Assembly: GCA_030407315.1 (NCBI GenBank)
Contig: JALQPE010000662.1
Location: forward strand, 1-64,000
Direction of reading: 5' to 3'
Source: Asparagopsis taxiformis
Lineage: Eukaryota; Rhodophyta; Florideophyceae; Bonnemaisoniales; Bonnemaisoniaceae
Length of the DNA stretch: 64,000 nucleotides
Under the pieces are notes generated by a model, which was given only the letters and a program-made list of their open reading frames with translations, ran no database searches and had not been told where the DNA came from. Made by a program: the position numbers and the translations under genes. Positions within the stretch are counted from its first letter, which is position 1. Every line of letters begins with the position of its first letter. Positions 41,028 to 51,958 of the stretch are shown in pieces.

Positions 41028-42234
41028 TTCGCTACTTTGATTCTTTATGAGCGAATACGTACTGTTTCATGAGCAGAGATTGTATCGTTCTACGTGGACA
41101 GTACGGTTCGTACGGTATCGGTCCGGTGTGCCGCAGCCAGATTCGGGCCTAGTCGGCATCCTGACCAACAATGAAGAACCAATTGGAAATAAAAGTGTAG
41201 TATTTTAACAATAAATTCCACCCCAAACTACAATTGAAGTGTGAAGCTGCCCAGGTGCCAGTAGTACCTGTCCCCATTGGTGTCGGTGTATTATTGATTA
41301 GTGTTTCTACATGTTCTATGACATGGCGTCCACAAAATCTCGTAATATCTAGAATTTCTGGAAAGCAGTGTCCTGAGCTCATTCTCACAATTAAATCTCT
41401 CTCCAGGGCTGTGATGACTCGCAGATCTATTGTTGAAGCGCAGAGTTGTAGTTGTACGAATGAGGTGACTGTGAAGAACTGTGGCCGTTCTAATCTCTTC
41501 TATTCTTCGCTAATTCATTCTAGATTCCTGTTCTTTCATCGACTACTTGCATGCCTTCGTGCCGCGGTGACGCTTGGGGATATCTGTCATGGGTTTTTGA
41601 CGCGTGACATCTCTATGTGTGTTGGCATCTCGACTGACGATATCTACGTGCGCTGGACTGCAAACGATGTCGTATCTTCAAAGGCACTGGCACTAAAATT
41701 AGAATCTCGAGTGGCCACAATTGGTTGAGTGTACGAAATTGAATTAGAGACCAGACATGCGGCGGCGTTCCTTTCAGTTTGTGACTCTCAAATCTCCAAA
41801 AACACATTATTTCTGACAGCCACTGCGCTCACTGTGCCAGTAATGAGACTTACACCCTCCATGACAGGATGCCGCCTGTCTCACGAGGCGTACAGAATAG
41901 ATGGAGTCATCGCGAGAGGGAATAAAACAAGTTAACACCTTATCACTGGCAGCTCCCAGGGCGCACCGACGAACTAACCAATGGCAGTCGATCGATACGG
42001 AGCAAATACTCTCCATTTGCGAAATCATTCACTCCCTCTTGTGCTACTATATCCTATTCCGATACGATAATCTGCGTCTTCCGCTTGTCGTTTATAGCGC
42101 AATCTGTATTCCATAGACAACAATGCTTCCCAACCCCCTCAACCAAGTTCAAATCCACTGCCTTCGCATCCTGTCGCAACCTACCAAACTTAGCCTTTCC
42201 CCGAGCTGTTGTACCTTGGCAACAAACAAAACAG

Positions 42235-42242
42235 TATATAAA
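42235..42242 (+). promoter_or_regulatory. TATA box (TATATAAA) of membrane-protein copy 3
   Basis: TATATAAA 84 bp before the ATG at 42319, in a sequence context shared with copy 2. Confidence 0.65.
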
Positions 42243-42318
42243 CCACTCATGAACTCCTCCCAATTCGTCTCCGTCCCGGCACTGCCACACCACTCGTCTA
42301 CCCTCCATCCATCCCAAA

Positions 42319-43740
42319 ATGACCATCACAGACCCCATAGATGTCACACCAAGCAGGACCTTCACCACCATTCAATTTGAAAGTGAAGCTCTCAATGTGG
42401 TAACAAACGCCCTCATAACGGTATTCATTCTCACTAACATCGGCTCCATTACTTCAAAGCTCGTGCAGATAACTTCCGGTAATCACTTTTCGTTCAAGTC
42501 GTTCCGTCGATATATTGTCTTCACAAGTAGTGACGACCCTGTTCGCCTCTTCCCTTGGTTCCGACACAGATATCGCTGTCATGAAAGACGGTGGAGAAGG
42601 CACCCACAGTAAATCAACGGCTGGTATTTGTTGCTTCCTATAGTGGCTCGTTTGGTAATTTTCTCTGTGTCGATTGCGTCGATTATCACAGCAATCCCTT
42701 GAGAGAAACTGCTTTCAGGGTGTGAGAGAGGCGACTAAGTCCCGGTACTAGATACAACGGAAAGAATCCTTCCTGTTGACAACACAATTGTATGCTCTGA
42801 TGTTCCAATTCTGAGCAAAGTTGGAATTGCAACATCAACGCTTTCGCACTGTTCTTTCCTTACATTTGAAGAAGGCAATTTTCCAATGGGCATTGGAATA
42901 GGTTTCACGAAGTTCGGGATGTCGTTCTGGTTACTGGCAGGAGAAGACGGCTTAAACGGGTGCAGTTTCTTTCTCGAGTGGAAAAGGTCTAGTGAAAGAC
43001 AATTTCTCAGTTTACCCCAGAACTCAACTCCAACAGAAAGACTGGCCGCGGTCATCGTGGAGGCTCTGAATGAAGAAGGTTTGAACTGTACCCTTGGAGA
43101 GTTAGAGTCGCAAACGGATGAAAATAATCTCGAACTTTTTGTCTACCTTCTGAATGGGTGCACATTCCTGACGAAGGACTACGGCATTGCTGTCTCAGAT
43201 TATCTGAGTTCTTCATTCGCTTTGCAGAGACGAGATGGTCCAGATGTACGCTGGGACTTTGAAAACAAGCAAGAAACGACAGATTGTCCAATTCAAATCG
43301 TCGTCAGTCGTCCAATCGTCAATCTGCTCCCTCTCTCCATCCTGCTTGCTATGTTGTTTGTTATCAATATTACTGTCACATGGACGATATCTGAACATGG
43401 GAACATATTGGATAGCACATACCATTTGGTGAAGGAAACACTAGGACACGACTGTATGTCGAATCCGTTGGAGGAATCTGTGGAACAAATGCCGGCTGTG
43501 GATAAAGTTCCGCTACGACTTGTGCGGCGCGGGGAGACTGGTCACGTTGGGTACTTGAAACAGGCAGATGACGAACCTGTGAATGGTTTTGATGCGAATA
43601 CAATTGTTTGTGGGAGTGCAGCACCAGGAGAGGCAGTTGTGTATGAGATTGGAAGGAGAAAAGATGATGACAGCTGTGTGATGCAGGAAAGGAAAGCGTG
43701 TGATTGTCGTTGTCAGTGTTTAGAATCGAGGAGTAGATGA
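42319..43740 (+). pseudogene. Three-pass membrane protein family, copy 3 (three in-frame stops)
   Basis: The frame starting at 42319 meets TAA at 42610-42612, TGA at 42700-42702 and TAA at 42736-42738, then stays open in the same phase to 43740 with no frameshift. The N-terminal part is moderately diverged from copy 2. From about 43000 to 43640 the DNA is nearly identical to 40257-40900. The extreme C-terminus differs again (CDCRCQCLESRSR). This mosaic fits a pseudogene whose 3' half was overwritten by gene conversion from copy 2, or the reverse. Internal initiation at 42886 could still yield a 284-residue outer domain plus last membrane segment. Confidence 0.75.
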
Positions 43741-45008
43741 TTCAAGTCATGATAGTGGTGGCTGGTCGGTTCGCAGCCATGGTTCTTCAGTGCGTATGTG
43801 AACAGTTACATTTAGTTCGTATCGTTCTAGATCGCCGGTACGGTCCGTAGGGTATCGTTCGCACCGGAGCGCTGCTGCTGAAGTCGGCATTCTGATATCG
43901 AAAAATGAAAAACCAACAGGAACTACAGTATTTCTATAATAAATTTTATCATAAACTGAAATTTATGTGTGAAAACGCTTCGGTATTCGTACTCTCATTC
44001 GCGAGCAGTTTCGGTGTATTATTGGTTAGTGTTTCTACCCGTTCCATGAAATGGCGTCCATTTCTGCGAACAAGCCGAGTAGAACACTGGCGCTAGCATC
44101 ACAGCTGTTTTCACGCCACTATCCCCATTGGTGATCTACCAAATCCTGGACAGCTGTGTGCTCTGATTTAGTCCCCTGAATCGGATCCTGTCAAGGGCCG
44201 AGATGACTTGCATCTCTGCTGTTGAAGTGGAGAGTCGTACCTGTAACGTGGTGACCGTTCGATGCTTACGTACAAACGAGTTTCCACAGTTTTACGGCGG
44301 CGCTTCCAGCGTCTTGAAATTGAATTTGTCGAATATCTAATCTATAGAAATGATACCTGAAGGTGAAATAACATCGAATTGGCAGAGGAATTAGAGGTTG
44401 GATATGAGCTACGTTTAGTGACATCCTAACACTGCCTTGAGCAGGAAATCTACCCGTCCCATAGCCAATAAGAATACATCAGGGGGTTACCGCGACAGAG
44501 GTTTAAACCACAAGCTGAAAGAGCTTCAGCAGAAGTTCATTACGCGCTCCGAAACCAGCTCAGAATCGGATCGAAATTGTGTGACCATCATGCCCGTTGG
44601 GAACGTCCGAATCTCACCGGTCAACTAAATGTACTCGCAACATCTGCTACTATATTGGTTGCTGTGAAAGTCTTCGTCACTGAAATCGTGACATGCTCTG
44701 TTCTTCCTCGCAGGGAGTCAGTCCCTTCCCGGTGTTCCGCGCGCCCTCTGAGGCGATTGTACTTGGTGCGCTGCTCCTCCTCTTTTCGCTGGGGGAGGAC
44801 CACACCATAATATAGGCCGTCCACTAGCTAAGGTCGCGTCTACGCCTGGTTAGTCCTAAAAACCCTAAGACGCTCTCTAGAGACAACTAGCTACGTAAGG
44901 GTTTGGCCAGGCACATCACAGTACCTCTGGCTTTCCTCGAGATACCCGCTCTCCCTTCCTCGGAGAGCTCCCGTCCCCCGCCGCCGGGGAACGGCCGCTG
45001 ACTGGTCG
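43741..45008. other. Intergenic, no supported gene; target of the young Ty3 insertion
   Basis: Apart from the end of the segmental duplication, no gene or repeat was recognised. The last 150 bp become GC-rich. The 3' part of this sequence continues at 50451 beyond the inserted Ty3 element. Confidence 0.4.
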
Positions 45009-45012
45009 TCCT

Positions 45013-45344
45013 TGTTAGATACCGGTATGAAAGTAAAACTCCCTCTCCTTTATTCTTTCATTGCTCTCTCTTCCTCCGTTCTCCATTCCTGATCTCCCCT
45101 TTCTACTCTTCATTGCTACCTATTTATACTGTCAGTGGTTCCAGTGTTGATAATTACTTTCTCCCATACTCTCCTGAAATCTTTGGTTTGTCTCCTTTGC
45201 ATTCTGTAAATTATTTCCACATGATGGCACTGCATTGCATGTCAACGCAATACGCTGCACTGCGGTGCAATACACTATCAACTGATGTTAAGTGTCGGCT
45301 TTTTGGTTACCTGGCTTGGTACCATTCTCTGCTCCCACGTAACA
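45013..45344 (-). repeat. 3' LTR of the Ty3/Gypsy element
   Basis: 332 bp, TGTTAGATACCGG to CCACGTAACA on the plus strand, with TGTTA/TAACA inverted tips. Identical to 50119-50450. Confidence 0.95.
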
Positions 45345-45365
45345 CTCGGCCTCACTCGCTTATCC

Positions 45366-48300
45366 TCACTTTGCCACAGAGCGTATGGCCTTCGATGCGA
45401 CTATTGCGTCATACTCTGCAACAATTAACGTAGGTAGATCTGCCTCACTGACCCATTCTGCTCCATTTGCATAGGTGTGTTTCACCTTGAACCACCGTTT
45501 GCCATCCCTGATCTTTTCCCCAATTATACTTTTGATAATTCTTCGACTGTCTGGGAAGACCCCATCGATAGGATCCCCAGTCTCACATATATCCTCATCA
45601 TACTTCTGAAGTCTATTGACATGCACCCGAGCGACATCCAGTCCAACTTCAGACTTGACAATATATGAAACATTAGTTAGCACCTCCTGCACTATATACG
45701 GCCCCATCCATGGTGTACGCAGTTTTCTCCCTTTCTCCATGTGGTGGCGAGGATTATACACCATAACACGATCACCCTTTTCAAACTCCACAGCATTTGC
45801 TAGCTTATTGTACTGCTTAGCTGCATCTGTACGTGCCTTGCTCCCCCTCTGTATTAATTGCCAATGTAACTCTGCAAGCCTCCTTGCTAACTCCTCATTA
45901 CTTTCTGGTTCTTGGTCGATGGCCATTCGCCTACCTGCTTCAGCATCAAAATCAAATGCATCCACTCCGAAAACAGCCTTGTATGGAGTCATTCCCGTGG
46001 CACTGTTCACTGCTGTATTGTACCTGAAACATGCCATTGGCAAATGCTGCACCCAATCGTTTTCCTCTACTGACACATATGCACGAATGTCCTTCATCAG
46101 AGTACGGTTAAATCTCTCGATAAAACCATCAGTTTGTGGGTGATAGGGACTGGTAAATATCTTTTTTGCCCCGACACATGTACACAAATGTTGCACCATC
46201 TCGCTCATAAATGTCTTTCCCCTGTCACTCAGCAGCTTTTCTGGTGGCCCAAACCTTAATATCCACTCATCGAGCAACACCTGAGAAATAGTCTCTGCCC
46301 GCTCATCCTTCACTGCAGTAGCCCACACAAACCTCGTGAATAAATCTCCCATTACAACAGCTTTTGATGTACCTCTCATATTGGATGTAGATACCTCCAG
46401 TACATCAACTGCAACGACTTGAAATCTTCTCAGCGGGTGCCACTTCTTCATATTTCCCTGCACACCTGGCTTACCCAGTCTATGTAATGAGCAGTTAACG
46501 CATTTTCTAACCCGTTCCGATACATCATTTCTCCAACCTTTCCACCAAAACCTCTTTTCCACCCATTGCATTGTTTTCCATACACCTTGATGACCATTAG
46601 GCCTTGCACCATGGGCGTAATCAAGCACTTGAGGAATAAGTAGTTTTGGAACTATAATGCGCATACTAGAACCCTCAGCTAAACACAATAGTCCATCCTC
46701 ATCCAGTACGTAATTGCTTCTTTCCGTAATCAGTCTTTCCAAGTCTTCAAACTCAGTTCGTTGGCCTTCTTTGATTTGTTCCACTGTAGGTAATGACCTT
46801 TCCCGTTCTGTCATCATCATGATGAGCTCATTGCATCTTGGACAGCGTGTATTAGTTACTGAATCACGACTCAGCGTATCTGCAACTGCCATTGACTGGC
46901 CTGGAGCATACTCTACCACAAAATCATAGTCCTGCACCTCTATCATCCACCTCGCCAGTCTTCCTTTAGGCTCCCTTAATGACATGAGCCACCTCAAGGC
47001 TTGATGGTCCGATTTCACCGTAAACTGCATGCCTCCATGAAGATAATGCCTCCATTTTTTAAGTGCATGTACTACTGCCAAACACTCTTTCTCGGTTACA
47101 GTATACCTTTGCTCCGCTCCCTTCAGCTTTCGTGATGTAAAGGCAATTGGCCTCCATTCGTCCTTATTAGACTCCTGTAATAGAACCCCACCAATACCAT
47201 AATCACTCGCGTCGGTCATCACCACCTTTTGTTTCTTACAGTCCGGTGATGCAAGTTCATTTGGGTCACACAAACCTTCTTTAAGATCTTGCCATGCATT
47301 CCTCTGCTTATCTCCCCATTTTTTATCCCAATCAATGATGTTATGGGAATCATTCCTCCATCGTTTCTTCCTATTACAACCAGAGTCCTTCAAAACGTCA
47401 TACAGAGGCTTGGCTCTATTTGTGAAGTTAGGCAAAAAGGTTGCAAAGTAATTCACCAAACCTAGGAATCTTAGTAATTCTGTCAGCGTCTGTGGTTCCT
47501 TCAGATTCCTAATTGCCGTAATATGAGTTTCAGATGGCTTCAGGCCATTGGCGGTTACTCTATGACCCAGAACTTCCACTTCCTGCACTCCAAAACGACA
47601 CTTACTGATCTTGAGACGCATTCCTGCATTCCACATGCACGTGAGAATCTCATCCAGCTCCTCCAAATGTGACTCCTCGTCTATCGTACCAATATTACCA
47701 TCATCCATAAAGGCCCATACGCTCCTTCCCTTGTATTTTCCCAGTACTAAATTCACCAATCGCTGAAACACTGCAGGACTGTTCTTTAGCCCTTGGGGCA
47801 ATCTCGTGTACTGCAGTAATCCTTTGACAGTTCGTACTGCCGTGTAAGGCTTAGAAGATTCATCAAGCTGTACTTGGAAATACCCATCCTTCAGATCGAA
47901 AGCAGTAAATACTTTCTTACTAGCCAACCAATCCAACGTTTCTCTAACAGATTCCATTGGGTACTGATCGCTGACAGTCCTGCTGTTCAATGCTCTGAAA
48001 TCTGTTGTACACCTCATGCTACCGTCCCGCTTTGGTACAAAGACATTGTTGGCTGCCCACTCCGATTCAGAGTGTTCCACAATACCCTTTTGTAATAGTT
48101 TGTCCATCATTTTCTCTTCGACAGCTTGTTCGGCCGGTGAGCGTCTTCTAATTGGTACAACCACCGGTTCTGCACCCTTCACCAATTTTATCTCATGTTT
48201 GTACCCTTTGATACAACCAACTTCCTTGAATATCATACGATGTTTCCAAATGACGCCACGCAATCTCTCCTGCATCTCCGTGGTGCTGTGGAATTGTGTC

Positions 48301-48827
48301 AAGTCCATTCCTCTTATCTCTGCATCCACGTCAGCATCTTCAATTACAGCCCTTATTTCTTCATCTTCGATGTATTTCCTTCTTAAACTCCCTTCATATC
48401 TTGTGCTACCAACCATAATACATCCTTTCATTGTTTCCAGATCCATCTTAAACATATACCGCATCCAGAACCTTCTACCGAATAGCAGACCACTTGCTAG
48501 TTTCCTCATCACCCTAATTGGCTCTTGGCTCATCTTGCAGCCCCATATTGAAAAGTCAATATAACCTTTCCCAGCTATGTCTAGCTTCTTTCCATCTGCG
48601 CCAAATGCAGCACAACCATCTTCAATTAACGTTTCATTCAATGACTTAAACATGGTTTTATCCATCCATATAGAGAATGCACCTGTATCCACCACCGCAA
48701 CCTTTCTCACTTCTGTTCCATTCACATCAAATCGCACTTCTATAACAATGTCAGACATCTCTTCCATTGTATCGTCGTATATCATCTCAGGGAAGTCATT
48801 AATTGTGGTGTCCTGACAATGATACAA
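45366..48827 (-). CDS. pol: Ty3/Gypsy pol polyprotein (protease, RT, RNase H, integrase)
   Basis: An open frame of 1153 codons. The listed first codon is TTG, so translation by -1 frameshifting from gag is more likely than a separate start: pol lies in the -1 phase relative to gag. Domains: aspartic protease VVDTGAFSIW (about 45-58); reverse transcriptase with KDGYFQVQLD and the catalytic WAFMDDG (about 369, Phe in place of Tyr in YxDD); RNase H with TDASDYGIGG (about 536); integrase HHCC (about 739-790, CVNC) and a DDE triad at VAVDVLEV (about 807), LLSDRGKTF (about 867) and HPQTDGFIERFNR (about 904). No chromodomain: the C-terminus ends in a short extension. The TE machinery looks intact. 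Confidence 0.92.
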   Translation of the reverse strand: MYHCQDTTINDFPEMIYDDTMEEMSDIVIEVRFDVNGTEVRKVAVVDTGAFSIWMDKTMFKSLNETLIEDGCAAFGADGKKLDIAGKGYIDFSIWGCKMSQEPIRVMRKLASGLLFGRRFWMRYMFKMDLETMKGCIMVGSTRYEGSLRRKYIEDEEIRAVIEDADVDAEIRGMDLTQFHSTTEMQERLRGVIWKHRMIFKEVGCIKGYKHEIKLVKGAEPVVVPIRRRSPAEQAVEEKMMDKLLQKGIVEHSESEWAANNVFVPKRDGSMRCTTDFRALNSRTVSDQYPMESVRETLDWLASKKVFTAFDLKDGYFQVQLDESSKPYTAVRTVKGLLQYTRLPQGLKNSPAVFQRLVNLVLGKYKGRSVWAFMDDGNIGTIDEESHLEELDEILTCMWNAGMRLKISKCRFGVQEVEVLGHRVTANGLKPSETHITAIRNLKEPQTLTELLRFLGLVNYFATFLPNFTNRAKPLYDVLKDSGCNRKKRWRNDSHNIIDWDKKWGDKQRNAWQDLKEGLCDPNELASPDCKKQKVVMTDASDYGIGGVLLQESNKDEWRPIAFTSRKLKGAEQRYTVTEKECLAVVHALKKWRHYLHGGMQFTVKSDHQALRWLMSLREPKGRLARWMIEVQDYDFVVEYAPGQSMAVADTLSRDSVTNTRCPRCNELIMMMTERERSLPTVEQIKEGQRTEFEDLERLITERSNYVLDEDGLLCLAEGSSMRIIVPKLLIPQVLDYAHGARPNGHQGVWKTMQWVEKRFWWKGWRNDVSERVRKCVNCSLHRLGKPGVQGNMKKWHPLRRFQVVAVDVLEVSTSNMRGTSKAVVMGDLFTRFVWATAVKDERAETISQVLLDEWILRFGPPEKLLSDRGKTFMSEMVQHLCTCVGAKKIFTSPYHPQTDGFIERFNRTLMKDIRAYVSVEENDWVQHLPMACFRYNTAVNSATGMTPYKAVFGVDAFDFDAEAGRRMAIDQEPESNEELARRLAELHWQLIQRGSKARTDAAKQYNKLANAVEFEKGDRVMVYNPRHHMEKGRKLRTPWMGPYIVQEVLTNVSYIVKSEVGLDVARVHVNRLQKYDEDICETGDPIDGVFPDSRRIIKSIIGEKIRDGKRWFKVKHTYANGAEWVSEADLPTLIVAEYDAIVASKAIRSVAK

Positions 48828-48850
48828 TGTCTCTATGTTGACTTCGGGAG

Positions 48851-49930
48851 CTAATCCCGCATACTTTGCTGTGGACCTCTCCCATTCCAGTTTCCCGACA
48901 ACTGACCATTATTCATATGTCCACTTTTGGTTAGCCTACTGGTATATGCCTTACACTTGTCCTTTTCCCATGACATATGCCCAATATCATTACATCTGAA
49001 GCATCTGTATGTCGATTTCTTAGACTGTTGATGGCTGATGTCACTCTTGACAGCACTACCCATACTTGTTTCGACAACTTCCCTCACAGCCTCTGAGCGC
49101 GTCTGGTTCGCTGATATATGTGTCATTGCTGCTACCAACTCGTCAAATCCTCCTTGGATAGTATATGCATATGATTGCAACCTGTTCGGTAGACCCTTAA
49201 TAAAAGTAGCCTGAATCATGTCCTTGTCTAGTCCCAATGAAGTTCCTAGCACATTAACTCTCTCGCCAAACTGACTCGTCGATTCTCGTTTCTCGTCCCA
49301 CTTCATATTGAGGAAAGCCGTATTTTTAGACTTCTTTTGTGTTTCATTGAACAACTTGTCTTCCAGTATATTCCACAGTTCCGAACATGTGATAGATGGG
49401 AATTCTCTTGAGGTGGCATTGGCTATTTTCAGTGCAGCTTTGTCAAATGACAAAAGTGACATTTCGCGCTCAATGTCATCTGTGAGCGGAAACTTCTCAT
49501 GCAGCCTGTGAAAATCCTGCCTTGCAGAAGGGAAGTTGTAGTCTCCTGCTGCTGAAACTTTGTTCTGTGTCATTTTTCGCTCCCATATCTTCATCTTGTC
49601 AGATATGGACAGCCTCACAGCCTCATCTTTGCTTGCTTTGGAGGGTGTTTCGGGCAAAACCTGTGATGGAAACTCTTGTTCTTCCTTCACAACTGTGGTA
49701 CGAATTCCAGATTGCGCATTCTCTGCTGCTCCCTGCCTCCTTAAAATACTCATCAATTCGTTATGGTTCGCAGTCATGCCCTTTTCAATATCCGCAATAC
49801 AATTCTCTATCTTCAACACGCGGCCCTCCAGTCCTTCCATTCCATTCACTAATGCTTCGACAGTATTGTCAAGTACATTGAGTCTATGTTCCACTCCACT
49901 GATTCTTTCCGTATTAGTCGGATTCACCAT
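48851..49930 (-). CDS. gag: Ty3/Gypsy gag
   Basis: A 359-residue frame from the ATG at 49930. The N-terminus is a coiled coil (EHRLNVLDNTVEALVNGME). A capsid-type helical domain follows (about 130-280, FKIANATSREFPS-like core and FIKGLPNRLQSYAY). A zinc knuckle near 313 reads CFRCNDIGH followed by Cys seven residues after the His, not the usual four, so zinc binding may be altered. The stop at 48851 precedes the pol frame, which lies in the -1 phase. Confidence 0.88.
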   Translation of the reverse strand: MVNPTNTERISGVEHRLNVLDNTVEALVNGMEGLEGRVLKIENCIADIEKGMTANHNELMSILRRQGAAENAQSGIRTTVVKEEQEFPSQVLPETPSKASKDEAVRLSISDKMKIWERKMTQNKVSAAGDYNFPSARQDFHRLHEKFPLTDDIEREMSLLSFDKAALKIANATSREFPSITCSELWNILEDKLFNETQKKSKNTAFLNMKWDEKRESTSQFGERVNVLGTSLGLDKDMIQATFIKGLPNRLQSYAYTIQGGFDELVAAMTHISANQTRSEAVREVVETSMGSAVKSDISHQQSKKSTYRCFRCNDIGHMSWEKDKCKAYTSRLTKSGHMNNGQLSGNWNGRGPQQSMRD

Positions 49931-50118
49931 CGTGTTATCAAACTTGTTTCACTGAATGTTATTGTCGCCCTCACTTACGCTTCCCACTTGCCAACTGTTA
50001 TCGCCGCTCAGGAATTGGTCACCGAGCGTCAACCTATTAGAGCACACTGTCTTCCAGCCAATACAATGAATTTCAATCACTGCAGACCTGTCCACAAGCA
50101 CAAAAAGTTTAAACTTAT

Positions 50119-50450
50119 TGTTAGATACCGGTATGAAAGTAAAACTCCCTCTCCTTTATTCTTTCATTGCTCTCTCTTCCTCCGTTCTCCATTCCTGATC
50201 TCCCCTTTCTACTCTTCATTGCTACCTATTTATACTGTCAGTGGTTCCAGTGTTGATAATTACTTTCTCCCATACTCTCCTGAAATCTTTGGTTTGTCTC
50301 CTTTGCATTCTGTAAATTATTTCCACATGATGGCACTGCATTGCATGTCAACGCAATACGCTGCACTGCGGTGCAATACACTATCAACTGATGTTAAGTG
50401 TCGGCTTTTTGGTTACCTGGCTTGGTACCATTCTCTGCTCCCACGTAACA
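50119..50450 (-). repeat. 5' LTR of the Ty3/Gypsy element
   Basis: 332 bp and identical to 45013-45344. It carries the promoter for the minus-strand transcript. Confidence 0.95.
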
Positions 50451-50454
50451 TCCT

Positions 50455-51958
50455 ATCCGAGCCAGCGTTTCCCCGGGCGGGTCGTCAGAGGGGTCGCAGT
50501 GGGAGACAATTCGGAAAAGTGCAGTCCGCGTTCGGGACCCACAGCCCGCTAGAAGACAGTGTTTCTTACCACGCAGGACATTGTCAACACACTCGTTATC
50601 ATACTAGCGCGACGCCTGCCACGTCGCGCAATAGACTGGTGGGTGACTTGGGGCTCCGCCCGTTCTCCAAGGCAGAACATGCTCCATCTCGAATGTTATC
50701 GTTCATATGCATGGGTAACAGACGTGGACTCATGAAACCTGCAACCCGTTCTCCCTGAATTATCGCGAATGAACGTAAGATATTTCATCAAAGCAATGTC
50801 TGAAATTCACTACACTTGACTTGCTGCAATGCCTGATCGTCCGACTAACAAACGTCAACCACTTGAACGATAAAATTGTGACAACATATCTACTGCCACA
50901 ATGCCTGCAGCAGACATCACAACGGCTATGTGGTGTATCTGTTTTTTCAAAAATTGCCGGACATATTATTCAGAAATTGGCAGAACATGCACCTGGAGTC
51001 CCCAGAACTGAGGGCCTGCTCGCCAGTTCGTTATACCCAAAAGCCTAGAATTTGTTCAGAACGGTGTGAGGGAGGCTATGCGTCGATTGCTGATTCATTC
51101 ACTTGACGCGCTGAATATCTCCCGCTGTCACAGTATTTCCAGCCTGAACTGACAGTGTTTGGATTTTGATGAAACCGTTCGAACCACATAGCCAGTAAGA
51201 AGTGTACAGGAAGGCATGGTGACCGTAGATGAGTTGTCACGGACATGCTTACGGAGAGAAATGAATTGCGAGAAATCTTTCCTTAGTTAATTTAGTATCA
51301 CGTAACGTCATATGACAGGGTGAAGGGAACAGTGGGCAGTTCCAACTTCCAAAAGTGCACGCTTTTCACCAATGCCCTTTTCACTAGAGGATTACCCGAA
51401 TTACTCCCAGCTAGACACATGCTTGTTCCGTTCAGTCTTTCGATTCTACTTTTATCGTGGCTGCTGACATACCACTCATATCTCACGAAGTCCCACAGAC
51501 TCTAGTGCAGGTCTTCGAGTGAATCTCAAAGAGCGTAGCTGGCGCCATAGCCATTTCACGTCCCATCCGCATATCTACAAAGTACTTCGCGTCACAATCA
51601 CGGGATAAACTGCTATTCCTTGAGAAAGGTCGCAATATTCGGCTGAGCTCGGGTTCATCGCACATTTCTCTATGACTGAGCTGACGCATTCCCCCAGTAC
51701 GGATAATGCTTCAGACGTGTTCGAATTTTAGGTTGACAACACCTTATCCTGGGCTCAGAGGAAATTCCTTGGTCTTTGCACTAGGTGGGTCGTATGCCAA
51801 ACATTTTACTACAGCAATATTTGCTTTCCCGACAGCCATGATGCTCCAGGCTTCTGATCCGGAACAAAGGGTTGCACCTAGTGTAATATTCCCGAATCAA
51901 CCGGTAAGCAGGGCGTTGACAAAACTGCGACATACTAAATTTGTTCGTACTCGTACTA
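50455..51958. other. Intergenic, no supported gene
   Basis: Only short frames with no domain or repeat were seen. The first 300 bp are GC-richer and continue the target sequence of the Ty3 insertion. Confidence 0.4.

Larger units (their letters stand above)
39190..44062 (+). repeat. Tandem segmental duplication, period 2743 bp
   Basis: Upstream text (from 39190: CTGCTCCCAGGATGCACC; from 41946: CAGCTCCCAGGGCGCACC), coding region and part of the 3' flank (41280-41335 against 44010-44062, both with GGTGTATTATTG.TTAGTGTTTCTAC) are shared. The two start codons are 2743 bp apart. The 3' flanks are the least similar part. Confidence 0.8.
45013..50450 (-). mobile_element. Complete young Ty3/Gypsy LTR retrotransposon
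   Basis: A 5438-bp element on the minus strand: LTR, gag, pol, LTR. The two 332-bp LTRs are identical by direct comparison, which implies a recent insertion. TCCT lies outside both ends (45009-45012 and 50451-50454) as a 4-bp target duplication. Gag and pol are each unbroken. No typical TGG-type primer-binding site is evident next to the 5' LTR (the first internal bases read TAAGTTTAAACTTTTTG), so its priming mode is unclear. Confidence 0.93.
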
